Source of the DNA: Basidiobolus meristosporus CBS 931.73
Taxonomy: Eukaryota; Basidiobolomycota; Basidiobolomycetes; Basidiobolales; Basidiobolaceae
Assembly (NCBI GenBank): GCA_002104905.1
Contig: MCFE01000225.1
Location: 58,662 to 122,661 of the forward strand
Reading direction: 5' to 3'
DNA length: 64,000 bases
Positions within the stretch are counted from its first letter, which is position 1, and every line of letters begins with the position of its first letter. A program made the position numbers and the translations under genes. Below, one piece after another: positions 46,133 through 58,137 of the stretch. The notes beneath the pieces were generated by a model. It did no database searches and had not been told where the DNA came from. It saw nothing but the letters and a program-made list of their open reading frames with translations.

Positions 46133-48229
46133 GGTTATGAGCCCCAAGCTGTCACTGTCTGCAATGCCAAGCACTGCTGATACTGGAATTACCCTCTGAT
46201 GAAAAGTTGGATGGATCTAACTACCAAGTGTGGAAGGTGAAGATGAAGATGCTGCTACAAGAAAGAGGCCTTTGGATATTCTTATGGGAGAACAATGCCC
46301 TCCTAATGATGTGGGAGAGGAAGCCTTAAAGTACTAGAAGAAAGAACAAAGTGCCTTTTACTGCATTTGCCTTAATGTTAAGGACAAATTACCAATTCAA
46401 TGCTCAAGAGCCAAAGCAGCAAAGAATGCCTGGAAGGCATTAGAAGACACCTACCGGTCAGGTTCAGCTGCTAAGAAAATATATTTGAGAAAAAAATTCT
46501 TTACTACAAAGATGCTGCCAGGAGAAGAAATGAAAAATCTAACTAACAGAATTACCCTGCTGGTAGATGAGATGGAATCTATGTGCATACCAACTACTGA
46601 TGAGGATGTGATAGTTACCATCCTGAATAGTCTGACAGACAAGTTTCAGGGCCTTGTATCAGGCCTGGAGTCCAGAACTGAAGATTTGACCTTAAATTAC
46701 ATCTATGGAAGGCTCATGGATGAAGAATTAAGAAAATCAAGCGCAAATAAGAAGGAAGAAGAATTGCTTTAATAAGCAATGATATCCATCAAAGGAGGTA
46801 CCCAAGACTCTACAAAGGCAACAGCAACCTATTTTGCAACTACTGCAAAAGGAAAGGTACTCTCACTTGGCCTCCCTGGCACACTATGGCATCATTTGGC
46901 ACTCATGGCTCAATGTGCACAATCCAATGGAACAAGTCTATTGGCTATTGCAACCAAACATAAGTTTTTTATTCATCAAATGGATGTAAAGACTGCATTT
47001 TTCAATGGATTACTTGATGAGGGCTTGTATATGGACCAGCCTGATGAATTTGTTTACCAAGATAACCCCCATTTGTTCTGCAAGCTTAAAAAGTCACTAT
47101 ATGGTCTCAAATAATCAACAAGAGCCTGGAATTGCAAGATAGATTCTTATTTGTAATCTTTGAGTTTCAAAAGGAGTAATGCTGACTATAGTATATACCA
47201 TAAGCCAGATAGAGCAAATCCAGTTCTATTAGCTCTATATTTGGATGATCTTATTATAGCCACCAATAACCTAGAAACATTGGAAGAGACTAAATCCAGC
47301 CTATCTAAGGAGTTCAAGATGTCTAATCTAGGAGAGCTTAGCTACTACTTAGGGATTAAGTTCTCCATAGACAGAAGTACCAAGACTATTACCCTAAGCC
47401 AATCCAAGTATATTCAAGATATACTCAAGAAGTACCAAATGGAAGACTATAAACCAGCAGCTACCCCAATGCAGACAAACCTTAACTAGGTCAAAGCTCA
47501 ACCAAATCAAGAGAGTTTGGGGCCATCTGAAAGCCCTGAATTTCTGTATCAATCTATGGTTGGCAGTCTGATGTATATCATGCTTGGAACACGTCCAAAT
47601 ATCTCATATTCAGTGGGAGTTGTCAGCCAACATAATCAGAACTATGGATCTGATCATACTGCAGCAGTTAAGCGGATTTTCAGATACCTAAGAGAAACTG
47701 CTGATATCTGCTTAAGATACACTCAGAAGGGTTCAAAACTGAATCTTGTGGGATACTCTAATGCTGATTGGGGACATAATTTGAAAGACAGAAGATCCAC
47801 TACAGGATACACCTTTCTTTACTGTAAAGGAGCAATTACATGGAACTCAAGAAAGCAGCTAACCGTGGCACTTTCCTCCACAGAGGCAAAGTATATGGCA
47901 GCCTGTGAAGCTACCAAGGAAGCAATGTGGTTAAAAAAGCTTTTTGCAGATTTAGGCCTATGTCAAAAAACGCCTATTACTTTATTTCAAGATAATCAAG
48001 GATGTATACAATCAGGTAGAAATCCACCTTTTCATGCTAAAACCAAGTATATAGATATTAGACATCATTTCATACGTGGAGCTATAGAGAATTACTTAGT
48101 TAGCTTAGTTTACTGTCCTACAGATGAAATGATTGCAGACATATTTACCAAACCATTAGCCAGAGACAAGTTTAAATATCTTAGGTCAAAATTAGGACTA
48201 GTCAGTATGAACATTTAGCTCAGTGGGAG
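46133..48229 (+). mobile_element. Ty1/copia internal region with central deletion and intact RNase H
   Basis: Gag 46150-46845 with frameshifts. At 46857 the zinc knuckle is cut and joined, through about 85 bp of MITE-like TGGCAC-rich DNA ending GGAACAAGTC (46938), to RT (46945 onward, VKTAFFNGLLDEGLYMDQPD, LYLDDLIIATNN). RNase H 47517-48218 is open for 233 codons (SSTEAKYMAACEATKEAMWL, HAKTKYIDIRHHFI, ADIFTKPLARDKFKYL) to its natural stop. The polypurine motif CAGTGGGAG precedes the 3' LTR. Confidence 0.93.
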
Positions 48230-48578
48230 TGTTGTAAAAATTTGTAATTCCACCTAAATATTCACCTAACTTAGTCACTTAGATCATTACCCTTGAATCC
48301 TAGAGAATACTGAGCAAGTTCCTTGTCAGGATTTACTTTGAATATTTTCACCAAAATACCAGGTACCCAGAACATGAAAATTTGATAAGTTGTCCAAACA
48401 GCCCCAAACTTTGCACACATGTTCTTAGGACCTTCCTTAACCAATGCTATGTGTTTGTAATGCCAAGACCAGGTAAAAGTATAAATACTACTTTTACATT
48501 CAATAACTCATTAAGTGAAAACCACATAATCTACTTGTTCTCCCAATCACTTCCAACATCTCCAAGACTCTTACAACA
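48230..48578 (+). repeat. Copia 3' LTR
   Basis: TGTTGTAAAAATTTGTAATTC...CTCTTACAACA, 349 bp, directly after the polypurine motif. The best-defined 3' LTR in the window. Confidence 0.95.
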
Positions 48579-48832
48579 GTTAGGATCTACCTGGAATATT
48601 TTCACCAAAATATCAAGTACCCAGTACATGAAAATTCTCGAAGTTGTCCAAACAGCCCCAAAACTTACACACATGTTCTTGGTACCTTCCTTAACCTATT
48701 CTATGTGTTTTTTATGCCAAGATCATGTAAAAGTATAAATACTACTTTTACATTCCATAATTCATTAAGTGGATATCAGATAATATACTTGTCCTCTCAT
48801 TTACTCCCAATATCTCCAAGTCACTTACAACA
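48579..48832 (+). repeat. 3' two-thirds of another copia LTR
   Basis: Picks up at GGATCTACCTGGAATATTTT and runs to TCACTTACAACA; the first 100 bp of the LTR are missing. Confidence 0.88.
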
Positions 48833-49814
48833 GTAACTTGTATAATCATCAACAAAAGTGATTGAATACTTCATCCTGCCTAAGGGTAAATTTTGCATTG
48901 GTCCACACAGATCTGAGTGAGTTTGTTCTAATTTTTTCTTAATTTTGATTAACCCAGAGCTCTTGAGCAGTTGTCTGGCTTGCTTCCCATATATGCAGGC
49001 CTTACAGTTCTCCAAATTAGCTGGGGAATCAACTTTTACTCTGCAAATTAGCTCATCTTTGATCATTTGCACAAATAATCAAATTGATTTGACCAAATCT
49101 CCTGTGCCAAAGAATTGGTGTTTCTTCATTTAAGTTACTTATATTGGCTTCCAGATATGATGGAATACAAGTCAACATATGCAGATTCAGATCTCTGATG
49201 CCCAAAGCAATATGAGCTCCATTTTGATCAGTGTTCCTGCATTCAGAATTGTTGAAGCTGAAACTGAGTCCTTCTGCAGTGGCCTTGCTAACAGATAGTA
49301 GGTTCTTGGCCAATTCAGGTACACAGAGTACCTCTTTCAAGGTCAGTGTATGGCTTCCTTCATTGCTTCTAAGGCTTACTTGAATGGTTCCTTCTCCCAC
49401 TCCATCAGTGCTCTATTGTCATCCATGAAAACCTTCTTGATTGGAATTTCTTGATATTGGGTAAAGAGTTCTTTTTTGTTTGTAAAGTGTTGAGATGCTC
49501 CAGAGTCAATGTACCACATCTGCAAATCCTTGTTTGTGGTCATATTTAGTGCAGATATGAATACTCTATCTTCTGTTGTTGCAGCATTTTTGTATTCAGG
49601 CTTTTTCTGCTGACTATCTCTCTTTTTCAAGCCCTGGTCTGATGTGTGTCCTGTCCTTTTGCAGTAGTTGCAAAACAGATTGCTATTGCCTTTAAAAGGT
49701 GTTGGGAATCTCCTTGGTTGGATATTGTTACGTATTAAAGCATTTTCTCCGTCCTTCTTGTTGGTGCTTAATTTTCTTAAATTATATATATGGAATGCTA
49801 CTGGATGAAAAATT
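48833..49814 (-). mobile_element. Ty1/copia fragment, gag end to integrase start, with inverted sliver
   Basis: Minus strand: zinc knuckle CNYCKRTGHTSDQG, protease WYIDSGASQHFTNKKELF, GAG-pre-integrase (WHRRFGQIN, CKACIYGKQARQLLKSSG) and the first integrase Asp (HSDLCGP). The last 35 bp (about 49780-49814) are plus-strand gag (TATATATGGAATGCTACTGG), so orientation flips abruptly beside the LTR. Confidence 0.9.
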
Positions 49815-52800
49815 TGTTTTAAGAGTCTTGGAGATATTGGAGGTGATTTGGAGAACAAGTAGATTATGTGGTTTTCACTTAATGATTTATTGAATGTAAA
49901 AGTAGTATTTATACTTTTACCTGGTCTTGGCATTACATAAACGTAGAATAGGTTAAGAAAGGTCCTAAGAACATGTGTGCAAAGTTTGGGGCTGTTTGGA
50001 CAACTCTAAGTATTTTCATGTTCTGGGTACCTGGTATTTTGGTCAAAATATTCAAAGTAAATCCCAACAAGGAATCTGCTGAGTATTCTCTAGGCTTTGA
50101 GGGTAATGATCTAAGTGACTAAGTTAGGTGAATATTTAGGTGGAATTACAAATTTTTACAACACTCCCACTGAGCTAAATGTTCATACTGACTAGTCCTA
50201 ATTTTGACCTAAGATATTTAAACTTGTCTCTAGCTAATGGCTTGGTAAGTATGTCTGCAATCATTCCATCTGTAGGAGAGTAAACTAAGCAAACTAAGCT
50301 ATTCTCTATAGCTTCACGTATGAAATGATGTCTAATATCTATATGCTAGGTTCTAGCATGAAAAGTTGGATTTCTACCTAATTGTATACGTCCTTGATTA
50401 TCTTGAAATAAAGTAATAGGCGTTTTTTGACATAGGCCGATATCTGTAAAAGTTTTCTTAACCCCATTGCTTCTTTTGTACCTTCACAGGCTGCCATATA
50501 CTCTGCCTCTGTGGTGGAAAGTGCCATGGTTTGTTGCTTTCTTGAGTTTCATGTAATTGCTCCTTTACAGTAAAGAAAGGTGTATCCTGTAGTGGATCTT
50601 CTGTCTTCAGAATTTTCTCCCCAATCAGCATCAGAGTATCCCACAAGATCCTGTTCTGAATCCTTATAAGTGTATCTTAAGCAGATATCAACAGTTCCTC
50701 TTAGGTATCTGAAAATCCACTTAACTGCTGCAGTATGATCAGATCCATAGTTCTGATTATGTTTGCTGACAACTCCAACTGAATATGAGATATCTGGACA
50801 TGTTCCAAGCATGATATACATCAGACTGCCAACCATAGATTGATACAGAAGTTCAGGGCTTTCAGATGGCCTCAAACTCTCTTGATTTGGTTGAGTTTTG
50901 ACCAAGTTACGGTTTGTCTCCATTGGGGTAGCTGCTGGTTTATAGTCTTCCATTTGGTACTTCTTGAGTATATCTTGAATATACTTGGATTGGCTTAGGG
51001 TGATAGTCTGGGTATTTCCATCTATGGAGAACTTAATCCCTAAGTAGTAGCTAAGCTCTCCTAGATTAGACATCTTGAACTCCTTAGATAGGCTGGATTT
51101 AGTCTCTTCCAAAGTTTCTAGGTTATTGGCGGCTATTAAGATTGTCCACATATAGAGCTAATAGAACTGGATTTGCTCTATCTGGCTTATAGTATATACT
51201 ATAGTCAGCATTACTTCTTTTGAAACTCAAAGATTACAAATAAGAATCTATCTTGCAATTCCAGGCTCTTGTTGATTATTTGAGACCATATAGTGACTTT
51301 TTAAGCTTGCAGACCAAATGGGGGCTATCTTGGCCAACAAACCCATCAGGCTGGTCCATATACATGCCCTCATCAAGTTTTTCATTCAAAAATGCAGTTC
51401 TTACATCCATTTGATGAGTAAAAAACTTATATTTGGCTGCAATAGCCAATATTAATCCAATGGAATTATACTGAGAGTACTTCTTTCAAGGACAGTGTAT
51501 GGCTTCCTTCACTGCTTCTAAGGTTTACTTGGATAGTTCCTTCTCCCACTGCATCAAGTGTTCTATTGTCACCTATGAAAACCTTCTTAATTGGAATTTT
51601 ATGATATTGGGTAAAAAGTTCTTTTAGGTGTGTAAAGTTTTGAGATGCTCCAGAGTCAATATACCATGTCTGAGGATCCTTGTTTGTGGTCATATTTAGT
51701 GCAGATATGAATAGTCTATCTTCAGTTGTTGCAGCAATTCCATATTCAGGCTTCTTTTGCTGATTATCTCTGTTTTTAAGACACTGGTCTAATGTGTGTA
51801 CTTTCCTTTTGCAGTAGCTACAAAACAGGTTGCTGTTGCCTTTGTAGGGTCATGGGTACCTCCTTTGTTGGCTATCATTGCCTATTAAAGCATTTTCTTC
51901 TTCCTTCTTATTGGCACTTGATTTTCTGAGTTCTTCATCCAGGAGCCTTCCATATATGTAATTTACGGTCAAGTGTTAAGTTCTGGACTCTAGGGCTGAT
52001 ACAGGGCCCTGGAACTTGTCTGTCAGGCTATTCAGGATGGTAACTATCACATCCTTATCAGTAGTTGGTATGCCCACAGATTCTATCTCATCTACCAGCA
52101 GGGTAGTTCTGTTAATTAGATTTTTCATTTCTTCTCCTGGCAGCATCTATTAGTAAAGAATTTTTGCCGCAGATACATTTTATTAGCAACTGAACATGAC
52201 TGGTAGGTGTCTTCTAATGCCTTCCAGGCATTCATTGCCATTTTTGCTCTTGAGCATTGAATTGGCAATTTGTCTTTAACATTAAGGCAAATGCAGTTAA
52301 AGGCACATTGTTCTTTCTTCTGGTACTTCAAGGCTTCCTCTCCCACATTTTTAGGAGGGCATTCTTCTCCCATGACAATATCCCAAAGTCCTCTTTCTTA
52401 TAGCAGCATCTTCATCATCACCTTCCACACTTGGTAGTTTGATCCATCCAACTTTTCAGCAGTGGGAAAAATTCCAGTAATAGCAGTAGTAGACATTGAA
52501 GAGAGTGACCCCTTGGGGCTCAGAACCTGTTGTAAGAGTCTTGGAGATATTGGAAGTGATTGGGAGGACAAGTAGATTATGTGGTTTTCACTCAATGACT
52601 ATTGAATGTAAAAGTAGTGTGTATACTTTTACCTGGTCTTGACAATACAAACATGCAGAATAGGCTAAGAAAGGTCCCAAAAACATGTGTGCAAAGTTTG
52701 GGGCTGTTTGGACAACTTTGAGAATTTTCATGTTCTGGTAACCTGGTATTTTGGTGAAAATATTCAAAATAATTCCTAACAAGGAATTTGGTCAGTATTC

Positions 52801-52875
52801 TCTAGGATTTGAGGGTAATGATCTAAGTGCCTAAGTTAGGTGAATATTTAGGTGGAATTACAAATTTGTACAACA
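49815..52875 (-). mobile_element. Ty1/copia element with both LTRs, integrase and most of RT deleted
   Basis: 5' LTR 52528-52875, 3' LTR 49815-50163 (minus strand). PBS remnant GGGGCTCAGAACC beside the 5' LTR. Gag 52500-51960, zinc knuckle near 51810, protease 51690-51640 (WYIDSGASQNFTHLKELF), then an abrupt join at about 51466 into RT. RT/RNase H 51465-50164 has its first Asp region altered (MWTILIAANN for YVDDLI). The RNase H frame survives to 50549. No target-site duplication recognised (AAATT versus AAAAC). Confidence 0.92.
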
Positions 52876-53117
52876 AAAACTGCATTTTTGAATGGAGAAC
52901 TTGATGAGGATGTGTATATCAACCAGCCTGATGGGTTTGTTGACCAAGATAACCCCCATTTGGTCTGCAAGCTTAAAAAGTTACTATATGGTCTCAAACA
53001 ATCAATGGGAGCCTGGAATTGCAAGATAGATTCTTATTTGGAATCTTTGAGTTTCAAAAGGAGTAATGCTGACTATAGTATATACTATATGCCAGATAGA
53101 GCAAATCCAGTTCTATT
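52876..53117 (+). mobile_element. Ty1/copia RT sliver
   Basis: [20 protein letters not shown] to [19 protein letters not shown], plus strand, wedged between two LTRs of opposite orientation. Confidence 0.88.
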
Positions 53118-55361
53118 TGTTGTAAAAACTTGTAATTCCACCTAAATATTCACCTAACTTAGTCACTTAGATAATGACCCTCAAATTCTAGCAGATACTG
53201 ACTAAATTCCTTGTCAGGATTTACTTTGACTATTCTCACCAAAATACCTGGTACCCAGAGCATGAAAATTCTTAAAGTTGTCCAAACAGCCCCGAACTTT
53301 GCACACATGCTCTTGGGACCTTCCTTAGCCTATTCTGCATGTTTGTAATGTCAAGACCAGGTAAAAGTATAAATACTACTTTTACACTCAATAAATCATT
53401 AAGTGAAAACCACATAATCTACTTGTCCTCCCAATCACTTCCAATATCTCCAAGACTCTTACAACAGGTTTAGAGCCCCAAGCTGTCACTCTCTGCAATG
53501 TCTACTACTGCTATTACTGGAATTTTTCTCTCTGCTGAAAAGTTGGATGGATCTAAATACCAAGTGTGGAAGGTGAAGATGAAGATGCTGCTACCAGAAA
53601 GAGGCCTTTGGGATATTGTCATGGGAGAAGAATGCCCTCCTAAAAATGTAGGAGAGGAAGCCTTAAAGTACCAGAAGAAAGAACAATGTGCCTTTAACAC
53701 ATTTGCCTTAATGTCAAGGACAAATTGCTAATTCAATGCTCAAGAGCAAAAATGGCAAAGAATGCCTGGAAAGCATTGGAAGACACCTACCAGTCATGTA
53801 CAGCTGGCAAGAAAATGTATATGAGACAAAAATTCTTTACTACAAAGATGCTGCCAGGAAAAGAAATGAAAAATCTAACTAACAGAATTACCCTGCTGGT
53901 AGATGAGATGGAATCTGTGAGCATACCAACTACTGATGAGGATGTGATAGTTATTATCCTGAATAGCCCAACAGACAAGTTTCTGGGCCTTGTATCAGGC
54001 CTTGAGTCCAGAACTGAAGATTTGACCTTAAATTACGTATATAGAAGGCTCCAGGATGAAGAATTAAGAAAATAAAGCGCTAATAAGAAGGAAGAAGAAA
54101 ATGCTTTAAAAAGCAATGATAAGCAACAAAGGAGGTACCCAAGACCCTACAAAGGCAACAGCAACCTGTTTTGCAACTACTGCAAAAGGAAAGGACATAC
54201 ATCAGACCGGTGTCTCAAAAGGAGAGATTATCAGCAAAAGAAGACAGAATATGGAAATGCTGCAACAACTGAAGATAGACTATTCATATCTGCACTAGAT
54301 ATGACCACAAACAAGGATCCTCAGACATGGTATATTGACTCTGGAGCATCTCAACACTTTACACACCAAAAAGAACTTTTTACCCAATATCAAAAAATTC
54401 TAATTAAGAAGGTTTTCATGGGTGACAATAGAACACTAGATGCAGTGGGAGAAGGAACTATCCAAATAAACCTTAGAAGCAGTGAAGGAAGCCATACACT
54501 GACCTTTAAAGAAGCATTCTGTGTATCAGAAATAGCCAAGAACCTACTCTTGGTAAGCAAGGCCACAGCAGAAGTACTCAGTTTCAGTTTTGACAATTCT
54601 GGATGCAGGATCACGGATCAAAATGGTTCCCATATTGCTTTGGGCATCAGAGATCAGAATCTATACAAGTTGACTTATATTCCATCATATTTGGATGCCA
54701 ATATAAGTAACTTAAATGAAGAAACACCAATGCTTTGGCACAGGAGATCTGGACACATCAATTTGATTATTTGCGTAAAATGATCAAAGATCAGCTAATT
54801 TCTGGAGTGAAAATTGATCCCCCAGCTAATTTGGAGCACTGTGAAGCCTGCATATATGGGAAACAAGCCAGACAGCTGTTCAAGAGCTTTGGGTTAATCA
54901 AAACTAAGAAAAAATTAGATCTAATTCACTCAGATCTGTGCGGACCTATTCAAAATTTATCCTTAGGCAGGATGAAGTATTTAATCACTTTTATTGATGA
55001 TTATACAAGATACACATGGGTCTACTTCATGAAGAGAAAGGAAGAAGCTCTGTCTAAGCTCAGGGAGCTTAAAGCCATGGTTGAGAGAGAAACTGGTGAA
55101 AAAATCAAGAAAATACGCTCTGACAATGGTGGAAAATATACCTCAAAACTCTTCATCCACTTCTGCAAAATTCATGGGATAAAGCAAGAGACTACTGTAC
55201 CATACTCCCCACAGCAAAATGGAGTAGCAGAACAAACTAACAGATTAATAATTGATATGGCAAGATCTATGATTCATGATCACAAATTATCCTTTAATTT
55301 TTGGGCGGAATCAGTTGCCACTGTTGTATACCTTAAAAATAGGAGTTATAACAGAATACTT
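53118..55361 (+). mobile_element. Ty1/copia copy: LTR, gag, protease, integrase
   Basis: LTR 53118-53466; PBS region GGTTTAGAGCCC; gag ATG at 53498 (MSTTAITGIFLSAEKLDGSK); zinc knuckle CNYCKRKGHTSDRC (about 54173); protease WYIDSGASQHFTHQKELF (54329); pre-integrase; integrase core 54735-55361 with HSDLCGP, IRSDNGGKYTSKLF and QQNGVAEQTNR, so all three catalytic acids are present. Ends at TACTTTCC, where the sequence switches to minus-strand RT. Confidence 0.94.
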
Positions 55362-58137
55362 TCCAATGTTTCTAGGTTATTGGTGGCTATAATAAGATCA
55401 TCTACATATAGAGCTAATAGAACTGGATTTGCTCTATCTGGCCCATAGTATATACCGTAGTCAGCATTACTTCTTTTGAAACTCAAAGATTCCAAGTATC
55501 AATCTATCTTGCAATTCCAGGCTCTTAGTGATTGTTAGAGACCATATAGTGACTTTTTAAGCTTGCAGACCAAATGAGGGTTACCTTGGCCAACAAACCC
55601 ATCAGGCTGGTCCATATACACATCCTCATCAAGTTCTCCATTCAAAAATGAAGTTTTTACATCTATTTGATGAATAAAAAACTTATATTTGGCTGCAATA
55701 GCCAATATTAATCTGATGGAATTAAACTTGGCTACCGGTGCAAAGGTCTCAGTGTAGTCAAGTCCTTTTATTTGAGAGTATCCTTTGGCTACAAGTCTTG
55801 CTTTGTATCTTTCAATTGTGCCATCAGCCTTGTATTTTGTCTTGAAGACCCATTGTTTACAGTCTGGGGTTCATCAATATGGACTGAATAGGCATAGGCT
55901 AAGTTTGTACCCTCATTGATATAGTAATTTGGGCTATTTCTTGTCCAGTTGGATCTCCAGGCATTTGATACTGGAATGATCACTTCTGGGATGTTCCTGG
56001 GCACTGATTCTGGCTGAACCATGGTTGTAGAGTCCTCTGGAGTGAAAAAATTCTCATTGTTTTGCTCTGATTCAATCCTGACAATTGGTGGACTTGAGAT
56101 TGAATTTTTGCCATCAACTGATGTCATTCTTTGTGAAAATTTTGAATTTTCATCAAACAACACATCCCTGGACTTGATCAGCTTCTTTGCTTTGGTATTG
56201 TAGAGTCTGTATGCCTTACTCTCATTGCAGTAGCCCAAAAATTTGCATTTTACACTTTTGGCTCAAATTTTGACTGATTTCCACCCAGTTTTTTGGCATA
56301 TGCTGTATGTGAGTACTCAATGTAGTACCCACTCTTCGCCCAAGAGTTCTCCCAAGAGTTCCCTCCAGAGTCCTACCCGAAGTCCTCCAGTACCCTCCCT
56401 ATGATTCCCCCACGCGTCCTCCCCTCCTATCCCTGCCCTTATCTAGTTAGAACACTTACCATAACAGGAAGGTGTTCACACCCCTATTTTATAACACATT
56501 GTCTATTGTCTAAGCCCCCCCAAGTGATATATATATCTACCCAATTGAACCAGGAAGAACAACAAGATTTGGACGAAATAAACAGAAGTCTTTATTACCT
56601 TGCTACCTTCTATCGGAAGCTATTCTGAACCAAGTGGTACTGACTTGACCTACAAGCTCTCCCACTCACCAAGTACAGTCAGTAATAACCCACACTGTAC
56701 ACCCAAATATTCTTAGATGTTCTGCACTTGGTCTGTATCCATACCATGCTTCAAATGGAGTAGAGTCATGAAGTATTCTGTTATAACTCCTATTTTTAAG
56801 GTATACAGCAGTGGCAACTGATTCTGACCAAAAATCATATGATAATTTTTGATCATGGATTATAGATCTTGCCATATCAGCTATTGATCTGTTAGCTCAT
56901 TCTGCTACTCCATTTTGCTGTGGTGAGTATGGTACAGTAGTCTCTTGCTTTATCCCATGAATTTTGCAGAAGTGGATGAAGAGTTTTGAGGTATTTCTCC
57001 ACCATAGTAAGAGTGTATTTTCTTGATTTTTTCACCAGTTTCTCTCTCAACCATGGCTTTAAACTCCCTGAACTTAGACAGAGCTTCTTCCTTTCTCTCC
57101 ATGAAGTAGATCCATGTGTATCTTGTATAATCATCAATAAAAGTGATTAAATATTTCATCCCACCTAAGGATAAATTTTGCATAGGTCCACACAGATCTG
57201 AGTGAATTAGATCTGATTTTTATTTAGTTTTGATCAGCCTAGAGCTCTTGAACAGTTGTCTGGCTTGTTTCCCATATATGCAGGCTTCACAGTGCTCCAA
57301 ATTAGCTGGGGGATCAATTTTCACTCCAGAAATTAGCTGATCTTTGATCATTTTTCGCAAATAATCAAATTGATGTGTCCAGATCTCCTGTGCCAAAGCA
57401 TTGGTGTTTCTTCATTTAAGTTACTTATATTGGCTTCCAAATATGATGGAATATAAGTCAACTTGTATAGATTCTAATCTCTGATGCCCAAAGCAATATG
57501 GGCACCATTTTGATCAGTGATCCTGCATCCAGAATTTTCAAAACTGAAACTGAGTCCTTCTGCTGTGGCCTTGCTTACAGAGAGTAGGATCTTGGCTATT
57601 TCTGGTACATAGAGTACTTCTTTAAAGGTCAGTGTATGGCTTCCTTCACTGCTTCTAAGGTTTACTTGGATAGTTCCTTCTCCTACTGCATCAAGTGTTC
57701 TATTGTCACCCATGAAAACCTTCTTAATTAGAATTTTTTGATATTGGGTAAAAAGTTCTTTTTGGTGTGTAAAGTGCTGAGAAGCTCCAGACTCAATATA
57801 TCACGTCTGAGAATCCTTGTCTGTGGTCATATTTAGTGCAGATATGAATAGTCTATCGTCAGTTGTTGCAGCATTTCCATATTCAGGCTTATTTTGCTAA
57901 TTATTATCTTTTTGAGACACAAGTCTGATGTGTGTCCTTTCCTTTTGAGTAGTTACAAAACAGGTTGCTGTTGCCTTTGTAGGGTCTTGGGTACCTCCTT
58001 TGTTGGTTATCATTGCTTATTAAAGCATTTTCTTCTTCCTTCTTATTGGCGCTTGATTTTCTTAATTCTTCATCTAGGAGCCTTCTATATACGTAATTTA
58101 AGGTCAAATCTTCAGTTCTGGATTCTAGGGCTGATAC
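55362..58137 (-). mobile_element. Ty1/copia copy, RT back to gag, interrupted by a GC-rich solo LTR
   Basis: Minus strand from 58137: gag end and zinc knuckle, protease (57820-57740), pre-integrase, integrase core 57183-56666 (MKYLITFIDDYTRYTWIYFM, NGVAE equivalent ending in a stop), linker 56238-55789, a deletion at about 55853, and RT to 55362. The LTR at 56308-56694 interrupts the integrase C-terminus. The gag 5' end is lost at the LTR at 58138. Confidence 0.92.
56308..56694. repeat. Solo LTR of a fourth family (LTR4), 387 bp, GC-richer
   Basis: TGTGAGTACTCAATG...AGTAATAACCCACA, flanked by CTGTA at 56303-56307 and 56695-56699; removal restores ATATGCTGTACACCC of copia. Contains CCCACGCGTCCTCCCC and other CpGs missing from surrounding DNA. 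Orientation unresolved. Confidence 0.88.
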
